From contig CANTHI010000047.1 of NCBI GenBank assembly GCA_947653505.1, positions 1 to 12,214 of the forward strand: 12,214 nucleotides of DNA, read 5' to 3'. Every line of letters starts with the position of its first letter. The first letter of the stretch is position 1. This document shows, in pieces, positions 6,944-12,214 of this stretch. The notes under the pieces were generated by a model. The model made no database searches, was not told the DNA's origin, and saw only the letters and a list, made by a program, of their open reading frames with translations. Made by a program: the position numbers and the translations under genes. This DNA is from an uncultured Eubacterium sp. GTDB lineage: Bacteria; Bacillota_A; Clostridia; Lachnospirales; Lachnospiraceae.

Positions 6944-7726
6944 TTAAATATCCTTTTTGCAGTATCTGACATAACCAGCCGCAATGCCAGCCACCGCAAA
7001 CAGCATTCCGGTCAGGATGCGTGTCCTGTCCAGACAAAGGCTCGTAACGATATCCGGTCCCTGCGCATATCCAAAGGGCGTCAGATCATTTAAAAATGCC
7101 GCCTGTCTGGTAATATTTGCAATGAGACTTAAAAAATACAGTAAAATCGCAATGCCGAGGCCGATTCCGGTGCTGCCTTTGCGCAGGAAAGCAGAGATGC
7201 CAAAGCAGATGCCGGCCAGTTCTGTCTGCAGGAAGAAATAAGCCAGATGCAGCAGGGTCAGCGCTTTCCACGGAATACTTTCGCCAATCAGGGCGATGGA
7301 TGCGGCTGCGAGGGCATAAATGATAAGATTCAGCAGTACAACCTGCAGCAGCACGGCAATCAGCTTGCCTGTGACGATATGGGTGCGTGGGACTGGATGG
7401 GTCAGCAGAAATTCTGCAGTGTGTTCCTTTTCTTCTTTTGCGAGTATGGATACTGCGCACAGGGATGCGAAGAAAGCGCCGCCCAGTCCGAGAATATTGC
7501 CACATTCGACAGCATAAAAACCGATAAAAGAACCAAAGCTGACTTTGTCCATACCAAACGCTTCGGTGAAGCTGCCCAGCGAGGAAAACACATCGTTGAT
7601 TCCGTCCATCTCACCTTTCATTTCGGGAAACAGACAAATGCAGACGATTAGTAAAAAGCTGATGGAAAAGGTCCAGATCAGAAAAGAAATTCTGCCCTGC
7701 CGCAGTTCATGACGGATGATTGTCAT
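6944..7726 (-). CDS. ABC-2 type exporter permease
   Basis: This 260-aa protein is very hydrophobic, with about six membrane helices (near 16-34, 66-95, 121-146, 153-181, 185-205 and 236-255). Between helices 2 and 3 lies the cytoplasmic coupling stretch KEEKEHTAEFLLTHPVPR (98-115), typical of ABC-2 permeases of the antibiotic or sodium export type. It should form the channel driven by the ATPase encoded directly upstream, presumably as a dimer. Its start overlaps the ATPase stop by 20 nt, with GGAGG nine bases before the ATG, so the two are translationally coupled. Substrate cannot be told from sequence; control by a TetR regulator suggests a toxic small molecule or peptide. Confidence 0.85.
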   Translation of the reverse strand: MTIIRHELRQGRISFLIWTFSISFLLIVCICLFPEMKGEMDGINDVFSSLGSFTEAFGMDKVSFGSFIGFYAVECGNILGLGGAFFASLCAVSILAKEEKEHTAEFLLTHPVPRTHIVTGKLIAVLLQVVLLNLIIYALAAASIALIGESIPWKALTLLHLAYFFLQTELAGICFGISAFLRKGSTGIGLGIAILLYFLSLIANITRQAAFLNDLTPFGYAQGPDIVTSLCLDRTRILTGMLFAVAGIAAGYVRYCKKDI

Positions 7727-8645
7727 TTTTTGGTACCTCCATATAATAATGCATAAATATTTCTTCCAGATCCGGCTCGCTGACGGTCAGATCATGGACG
7801 GGGTGTGCTGCAAAAAACTGCAGCAGCAGATTCATGTCGCCGTTGTATAAAAAACGGATATCATCTCCGGTCAGCAGCAGATCGCGGATGCCGTCTAACT
7901 GCAGATTCTTAATATATGCGGCATCGTTGCTGGTCTTTACATGTATCCGTTTTGCGCTGGCCTGTGACAGTGTCTGGACGTTGTCACAGGCGATGATGCG
8001 TCCTTCGCGGATAATGGCCGCTTCGGTGCAGTATCGCTGTATTTCGGACAGGATATGCGAGGAGAGGAAGATGGTTGTTCCCTGCGCATGCCGTTCTTTT
8101 AAGATCGCAAAAAATTCCTGCTGCATAAACGGGTCCAGTCCGCTGGTAGGTTCGTCCAGGATGCACAGCTGCGGATCACTCTGCAGGGCACATACGATGC
8201 CTAACTTTTTGCGGTTTCCAAAAGAGAGCTGTTCCACTTTTTTGGAAGTATCCAGCGTGAGCCGCTCGCATAAAGACTCTGCACCACGGCTGCAGTCTGT
8301 CCCACGCAGACTGGCGGACAGCTTTATCACATCCCTGACCCGCATGCCGGAATAGAAGACGGCTTCGGCGGGAAGATAGCCGGTATTGGCTAACAGCTGC
8401 CTTTTACCCGTGGTTGCAATATTTTTTCCGAAAATCTCCGCGCTGCCGCTGTCTGCGTGAAGCAGTCCCAGAAGCGTATGGATCGTAGTGCTTTTTCCAG
8501 CGCCATTTGGGCCGATAAAACCAAAAAAGGAGCCTTGTGGTATGGAAAGGCTGATATCGGTAATCCCACGGGATTTTCCGTATGATTTGGTAAGATGACG
8601 GATGCTGACCGCATTTACTGACGCTGTGTTGTGGCTGATTTTCAT
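7707..8645 (-). CDS. ABC transporter ATP-binding protein of the exporter
   Basis: This 312-aa ATPase powers the permease. Walker A is GPNGAGKST (45-53), the signature is LSFGNRKK (140-147, a LSGGQ variant common in ABC-2 exporters), Walker B is CILDEP (161-166) with Glu165, the D-loop is SGLD (168-171), and the switch His197 sits in FLSSH. Residues about 225-312 form the C-terminal extension found in drug and lantibiotic exporter ATPases, including the PDLEEIFMHYY end motif. The ATG at 8645 has a perfect AGGAGGTG eight bases upstream; a longer frame to 8696 runs into tetR and lacks such a site. It begins 26 bases after tetR stops, placing it in the same operon. Confidence 0.92.
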   Translation of the reverse strand: MKISHNTASVNAVSIRHLTKSYGKSRGITDISLSIPQGSFFGFIGPNGAGKSTTIHTLLGLLHADSGSAEIFGKNIATTGKRQLLANTGYLPAEAVFYSGMRVRDVIKLSASLRGTDCSRGAESLCERLTLDTSKKVEQLSFGNRKKLGIVCALQSDPQLCILDEPTSGLDPFMQQEFFAILKERHAQGTTIFLSSHILSEIQRYCTEAAIIREGRIIACDNVQTLSQASAKRIHVKTSNDAAYIKNLQLDGIRDLLLTGDDIRFLYNGDMNLLLQFFAAHPVHDLTVSEPDLEEIFMHYYMEVPKNDNHPS

Positions 8646-8671
8646 TCTGACACCTCCTTTTGTCAGGTTGC

Positions 8672-9286
8672 TTATTTTAAATATAACTGTTTCCAAAACT
8701 GGATCATTTCTGCAAAATCCTGCTCTATTGTCTGAATCCCCTGTTCATCCAGCGGAGTTTTGCGAAGCATTTCCCAAAGATACCCTTCGGATGCCAGATA
8801 CATTTCCCTGTACATCATACGAAGGTCAAGACCTTCTTTAAATTGCGCCGGATCAAGACCTTCCAGTGCATCTTTGGCATCCGCGTTTTTAAAATTATCA
8901 TAGATTTGGTGAATAGCAGGGGCCACCGCATCGTCTTCTTCGTAAAAAGCTTTTATCGCAAAGCTGCCCATATCAGGATATTCATACATAATGCGGATTT
9001 TAGCCTGCATACCACGCTGGAGCATTTCAAACAGATTTGTCTGATGGTAGCAGTCATAAGCATTCATATATTTTATGGTTGTTTGCACACAGTTTTTCCA
9101 TAAGAATACATACAGCTCCTGTTTGTTACGGAAGTAGTAAAACAGCAGAGACTTACTGATACCTGCGATGGCAGCAATTTCGCTGACGGGAGTCTTTTTG
9201 TATGTATTTTGCGAAAATACATGGTATCCGGCATTCAGGATCGCCTGCTGGCGTTCCGGCGGGAGTGAAAAAAATTTGTGATTCAT
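8672..9286 (-). CDS. TetR/AcrR-family repressor of the exporter operon
   Basis: This 204-aa protein has the TetR N-terminal DNA-binding fold: RQQAILNAGYHVFSQ as the first helices, then the helix-turn-helix VSEIAAIAGISKSLLFYYFRNKQ with its usual Tyr-Tyr-Phe at the end of the recognition helix. The remaining 140 residues are the helical ligand-binding and dimer region; the ligand is unknown. It leads an operon with the ATPase and permease. The frame opens at an ATG at 9322, but that codon lies inside the operator palindrome and only about eight bases after the predicted transcription start, with no room for a ribosome site. I therefore prefer the ATG at 9286, which has AAAGGA upstream at a somewhat long spacing. 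Confidence 0.88.
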   Translation of the reverse strand: MNHKFFSLPPERQQAILNAGYHVFSQNTYKKTPVSEIAAIAGISKSLLFYYFRNKQELYVFLWKNCVQTTIKYMNAYDCYHQTNLFEMLQRGMQAKIRIMYEYPDMGSFAIKAFYEEDDAVAPAIHQIYDNFKNADAKDALEGLDPAQFKEGLDLRMMYREMYLASEGYLWEMLRKTPLDEQGIQTIEQDFAEMIQFWKQLYLK

Positions 9287-9307
9287 GGTATTTTTCGTGA
9301 GTCCTTT

Positions 9308-9331
9308 CTGACTGCTGACCATAGCAGTCAG
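9308..9331. promoter_or_regulatory. TetR-type operator palindrome
   Basis: CTGACTGCT (9308-9316) and AGCAGTCAG (9323-9331) are perfect 9-base reverse complements around GACCAT. The 24-bp size and its position, starting six bases after the tetR -10 box and covering the predicted start of transcription, are typical for autoregulation by TetR proteins. Repression would switch off tetR, the ATPase and the permease together. Confidence 0.75.
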
Positions 9332-9336
9332 TTCTT

Positions 9337-9342
9337 ATTATA
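9337..9342 (-). promoter_or_regulatory. -10 box of the tetR/exporter operon
   Basis: Read on the minus strand this is a consensus TATAAT. Only a weak -35 (TTCCCA, 16 bases further up) is seen. The predicted start, near 9330, is at the edge of the operator palindrome. Confidence 0.6.
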
Positions 9343-9487
9343 CACAGCTGACCGTTTTTGGGAAGACTGTATGCAAAATTTCCTGGTTTTTCCGGTGTTT
9401 ATGGGAAGGGAACCCGGACGCTTTTCCGCTTAAGTTCTATTTAAAAGTTATTTCTTAATAGTTTCTAAAAGATTCTCCAACTGCAGG

Positions 9488-9517
9488 TTGACATTCGCAT
9501 AAAACCGGATGTATGAT
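9488..9517 (+). promoter_or_regulatory. Promoter for the metallopeptidase gene
   Basis: A consensus TTGACA (9488-9493), an 18-base spacer and TATGAT (9512-9517) predict transcription starting near 9524. This leaves a leader of about 160 bases before the start codon at 9685. Confidence 0.6.
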
Positions 9518-9638
9518 TAGAAACTGTAAGCAGATAATTTACTTACAGCTCTTTGGAAAAGAAACCATCATTACAGATATCACACCGTCATCAGGTTTTG
9601 CCTTTGTACGGACCCGAAACAGACTGCGTGAACTTTGA
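9513..9638 (+). CDS. Doubtful 41-codon small ORF
   Basis: ATG at 9513 opens a frame of 41 codons ending in TGA at 9638; it encodes MIRNCKQIIYLQLFGK then a Thr/Ile-rich and Arg-rich end. The composition is protein-like, but there is no ribosome binding site and its ATG lies within the -10 box of the promoter above, so that promoter could not express it. It may be a remnant, a peptide translated from another transcript, or chance. I do not recognise the sequence. Confidence 0.2.
   Translation: MIRNCKQIIYLQLFGKETIITDITPSSGFAFVRTRNRLREL
9524..9548. repeat. Inverted repeat at the predicted mRNA 5' end
   Basis: CTGTAAG (9524-9530) and CTTACAG (9542-9548) are perfect 7-base reverse complements with an 11-base loop. 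The position at the predicted transcription start suits either an operator or a 5' stem. No U-run follows, so it is not a terminator. Confidence 0.45.
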
Positions 9639-9684
9639 TTTCTGTCCGGATGGAGTGCTGGTATAACAGGAGAAGCATATTATT

Positions 9685-10434
9685 ATGGAAGAAAATCAGG
9701 ATTTTTCATACATACTGATCCGGAAAAATGTGAAAAACATCAATCTGCGTGTAAAGTCAGATGGAAGTGTTGCTGTCTCGGCACACCCGTGTGTTTCTAA
9801 AAGTCAGATTGATGCCTTTGTGCAGTCCAAAATGGAATTTATTCAAAAGGCGCGTGCCAGTATGGCACAGTCCCAAAATAGGGAAAAGCGGCAGTTTTTT
9901 ACGGGAGAACGGGTCCCTTATCTGGGTGACAGTCTTTTGCTGCAGGTGGAAAAAGCGGACAGCTGTCAGATTCCGGTATGGCTTGCGCAGGTGCAGCAGG
10001 GGGAGATTACGCAGTTTTCCCGAAACAGGTATGGCGAAGCGGTCTTTCGGAAAGGCGGCAGTCTGTATCTGTATACAGCTGATGCGGACAATACGGAATA
10101 TAAACAGCAGCTATATGATGACTGGCAGAAAATCCAGGCAGGTTTTTTGTGCGGGCGCATCAGCAGGCAGTATTATCCGGTGTTTGAAAAAATGGGGATT
10201 GCTTATCCGCAGATTAAAATTCGTAAAATGCGCTCAAGGTGGGGGTCCTGTGTACCGGGACGTCAGAAAATAACGTTTAACAGCCTGCTCCTGGAAAAGC
10301 CGCTGGAAAGTATTGAGTATGTTGTGGTGCATGAATTTTCTCATTTTGTACATCCGGATCATTCTGGTGCGTTTTATGCATTTGTGGCACAGATTCTGCC
10401 GGATTGGAAAAGCAGAAAAGAGGGATTGCGGTAA
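9685..10434 (+). CDS. YgjP/DUF45-type zinc metallopeptidase
   Basis: This 249-aa soluble protein belongs to the YgjP-like (DUF45) metallopeptidase group. The hallmark core is at the C-terminus: MRSRWGSC (182-189), then YVVVHEFSHF (212-221) with the HExxH zinc motif at 216-220 with Glu217 as the general base, and a third likely zinc ligand, His226, in HPDHSGAFY. The N-terminal 80 residues, including the NINLRVKSDGSV strand pattern, are also typical. Length is in the family's usual range. The cellular substrate is unknown; in other genomes members often sit beside type I restriction genes, but here none is seen. The start has AGGAGA at 9668-9673. It appears to be transcribed alone. Confidence 0.88.
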   Translation: MEENQDFSYILIRKNVKNINLRVKSDGSVAVSAHPCVSKSQIDAFVQSKMEFIQKARASMAQSQNREKRQFFTGERVPYLGDSLLLQVEKADSCQIPVWLAQVQQGEITQFSRNRYGEAVFRKGGSLYLYTADADNTEYKQQLYDDWQKIQAGFLCGRISRQYYPVFEKMGIAYPQIKIRKMRSRWGSCVPGRQKITFNSLLLEKPLESIEYVVVHEFSHFVHPDHSGAFYAFVAQILPDWKSRKEGLR

Positions 10435-10519
10435 AAAGCCCGCAAAATTGTGCAATATAATGCAAAAATTGCGTAAAAATAAAAAAATTTTTGTATAGGT
10501 AGCCAAAAGAAAGAAAATG

Positions 10520-10528
10520 TGCTAAAAT
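10520..10528 (+). promoter_or_regulatory. Candidate extended -10 for the chemoreceptor gene
   Basis: TGCTAAAAT matches the extended -10 form and lies about 40 bases before the start codon at 10570. No good -35 is visible in the very A-rich upstream DNA. I looked for a flagellar sigma-28 promoter around CTAAA at 10522, but the downstream half fits poorly. Confidence 0.35.
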
Positions 10529-10569
10529 AAAAATATCTTTGGTATATTAGGGAAATTGGAGGGAGAGGT

Positions 10570-12214
10570 ATGAGCAGCAATCGGAAAGAAAAAGGAAACA
10601 GTAAATCAAGCGGGAAGAAGCGTAGTACAGGCAGCTACCGTCATAAAACGAGAAGACTCAGTATAAGGTCAAAAGTACTGGTGCCAACGGCAGTTATGGT
10701 GGCGATCATCTGCTGCTGTATGGCTTTTTTGTTTAAGATGCGGATGGAAAACGATATGATATCTACCGGAGCTGAGATGGCTGTTTATGTCGGTAATCTG
10801 GCAGAGGATAAAATCAATGGCAATCTGTTGGAAAAACTGGCACCAGGAGGAGAGACATCTGCATCTTATAAGGCACTGACAAATGCGATGACGGATACGA
10901 TCAAAGGGTCGTCCATCCGGTTTATGTATACGCTTTACGCAGAAAATGGCAAGGTATATTACGGGGTAGATCTGGATGCGGAGAACAGACAGGCAATCGG
11001 TTCCGAATTTAGCGAACCTTATTCTTTGCTAAAACCGGTATTTGAGGATGGAAAGGTAGTTAAAAGTGACAAGATAGAAAAAGTAAATAAGAAAACATCA
11101 ATTATATCTGCCTATGTACCGGTGTACAACAATAAAATGAAAATTGTAGGCGCCATTGGATGTGATTATGAAGCAGGCAACATTGTGGCAGCAGTAAATA
11201 AAACGATGCAGAATGTAGGAATGATCGGGGTTGTTTTCTTTCTGATCGCTGTGATCCTTTTCAGTATTATCATCAGCCGGATTACAAAAAATCTCTGGAA
11301 TGTGGATGACAGAATTTATGATATTGTCAACAGCAACGGGGACCTGACACAGACCGTACAGATCCGGACCGGTGATGAGATTGAGTCTATTGCAGGGCAT
11401 GTGAATGAACTGCTTGCGTATATGCGTCAGATTATGACCAGTATTTCTGATAATTCCAACCATCTGAATGAGTCTTCTGAAAATGTCGTATCCCATCTGA
11501 AAGATACACAGTCCAGCGTTTCAGAAGTATCGGCGACAATGGAAGAAATGAACGCGACGATGGAAGAGACAACCTCATCCATCAGCCGGATTAATGAGTC
11601 TGTCAATGAAGTATTCCAGTTTATTGAACAGATCAATGACCGGTCGAAAGATGGTGACGCTTTATCGGATGAGATTAAGGAAAGCGCACAGAAAATACAG
11701 TCAAATGCGATCGCAGAGCAGGAGGCGGCGAAACGGCGGACGCAGGAAATAACCGAGAGTGTATATGGCAGAATTGAGCAGTCAAAGGCAGTAGAGAAAA
11801 TTGGTGAGCTGACGACAAATATTATTAATATCACAGATCAGACCAATCTGCTGGCGCTGAACGCAAGCATCGAAGCAGCCAGAGCCGGTGAAGCAGGCAG
11901 GGGATTTGCAGTAGTAGCTGATGAGATTGGCAAGCTGGCAGCGGATTCGGCGTCTGCTGCAGAGCAGATTCAGGATGTGAGTACGGCTGTTATTAAAGCG
12001 GTTAACGCTCTGGCAGATGAAGCTTCCCGTATGGTGACATTTGTTGAGGAAGTGGCAATGAAGGGATATTCAGATCTTGTCAAGACGAGTGAAGAGTATT
12101 ACGAAGAATCCGGCAAGATCAATCAGATGATGCAGGTATTCAGTGAGCAGGCACAGCAGCTGCAGAACAATATGGATCAGATCCGCCAGGTTATGGAGTC
12201 GGTGAACTATTCTG
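10570..12214 (+). CDS. Methyl-accepting chemotaxis protein, cut by the window end
   Basis: The frame is open from ATG 10570 to the last base (548 codons plus one base), so the C-terminus is missing. GGAGGGAG at 10558-10565 sets the start. Topology: basic cytoplasmic start (1-34, rich in Lys, Arg and Ser), helix 1 (about 35-56), an outer sensor region (57-212) that looks like a single Cache-type domain, helix 2 (213-236), HAMP linker (237-290) and a coiled-coil signalling domain. The hairpin tip that contacts CheA/CheW, residues 421-456, includes [19 protein letters not shown] and [15 protein letters not shown], close to consensus. The sensor's ligand is unknown. The adaptation sites should lie in the helices on both sides of the tip. 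The gene is preceded by an A/T-rich 135-base gap without other genes. Confidence 0.93.
   Translation, partial: MSSNRKEKGNSKSSGKKRSTGSYRHKTRRLSIRSKVLVPTAVMVAIICCCMAFLFKMRMENDMISTGAEMAVYVGNLAEDKINGNLLEKLAPGGETSASYKALTNAMTDTIKGSSIRFMYTLYAENGKVYYGVDLDAENRQAIGSEFSEPYSLLKPVFEDGKVVKSDKIEKVNKKTSIISAYVPVYNNKMKIVGAIGCDYEAGNIVAAVNKTMQNVGMIGVVFFLIAVILFSIIISRITKNLWNVDDRIYDIVNSNGDLTQTVQIRTGDEIESIAGHVNELLAYMRQIMTSISDNSNHLNESSENVVSHLKDTQSSVSEVSATMEEMNATMEETTSSISRINESVNEVFQFIEQINDRSKDGDALSDEIKESAQKIQSNAIAEQEAAKRRTQEITESVYGRIEQSKAVEKIGELTTNIINITDQTNLLALNASIEAARAGEAGRGFAVVADEIGKLAADSASAAEQIQDVSTAVIKAVNALADEASRMVTFVEEVAMKGYSDLVKTSEEYYEESGKINQMMQVFSEQAQQLQNNMDQIRQVMESVNYS

Larger units (their letters stand above)
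9343..9684. other. Intergenic region between tetR and the metallopeptidase gene
   Basis: This 342-base stretch separates divergent genes. It holds an AT-rich tract (about 9430-9480), a good rightward promoter at 9488-9517, an inverted repeat at 9524-9548 and a 41-codon ORF at 9513-9638. The last 160 bases would be a long leader for the metallopeptidase mRNA. I see no tRNA, T-box or known riboswitch signature in it. Confidence 0.6.

Noticed and set aside
6861..7037. N-terminal extension of thiT to 7037
   Set aside because: It would overlap the permease gene, includes the thiT promoter and has no ribosome site; the ATG at 6860 has a good one.
9371..9433. 20-codon ORF in the tetR upstream region
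   Set aside because: Too short, with only a weak purine stretch before the ATG and no recognisable product.
10426..10490. Hairpins after the metallopeptidase (TTGCGG/CCGCAA and CGCAA/TTGCG) as a terminator
   Set aside because: Stems are only five or six bases, the first overlaps the stop codon, and neither is followed directly by a U-run; termination here is undecided.
10522..10548. Flagellar sigma-28 promoter before the chemoreceptor
   Set aside because: CTAAA is present, but the downstream half matches GCCGATAT at only about half the positions.

Overview
This window looks like chromosomal DNA from a Gram-positive, low-to-mid GC member of the Clostridia, most probably a gut-type Lachnospiraceae. 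The grounds are strong AGGAGG-type ribosome binding sites, sigma-A promoters with extended -10 boxes, an ECF-type ThiT transporter, a mosaic REC/GGDEF/EAL signalling protein and a Clostridia-style methyl-accepting chemotaxis protein. I see no phage, transposase, CRISPR, tRNA or rRNA.

Layout. Positions 1-70 hold a large inverted repeat with a nested stem, cut by the window edge. Rightward genes follow. First is a secreted SGNH/GDSL-type esterase (207-1478). Next, from its own good promoter, comes a two-gene unit: a 1027-aa cyclic-di-GMP protein with the order REC, degenerate GGDEF, EAL, PAS-like, REC, intact GGDEF (1553-4636), overlapping by 17 nt a 488-aa single-pass membrane protein of unknown function (4620-6086). 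A bidirectional terminator (6111-6145) separates these from a leftward block.

The leftward block, read in its own direction, is a TetR-family repressor (9286-8672), an ABC-2 exporter ATPase (8645-7707) and its permease (7726-6944). These three are tightly packed and translationally coupled. They are followed by a ThiT-like thiamine transporter (6860-6153) with its own promoter. A 24-bp palindrome just downstream of the tetR -10 box is a convincing autoregulatory operator for the exporter operon.

The stretch 9343-9684 has no confirmed gene. It holds a good rightward promoter, an inverted repeat and an unconvincing 41-codon ORF. After it come a YgjP/DUF45-type zinc metallopeptidase (9685-10434) and, at the right edge, a membrane chemoreceptor cut at residue 548 (10570-12214).

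How it fits together. The left half looks like a surface and second-messenger module: a secreted carbohydrate-type esterase beside a dual cyclase/phosphodiesterase protein and a membrane partner. The middle is a self-regulated efflux cassette with a vitamin uptake gene. The right edge is chemosensory. The most novel item is the coupled pair of bifunctional c-di-GMP enzyme and uncharacterised membrane protein. The most clear-cut regulatory find is the TetR operator.
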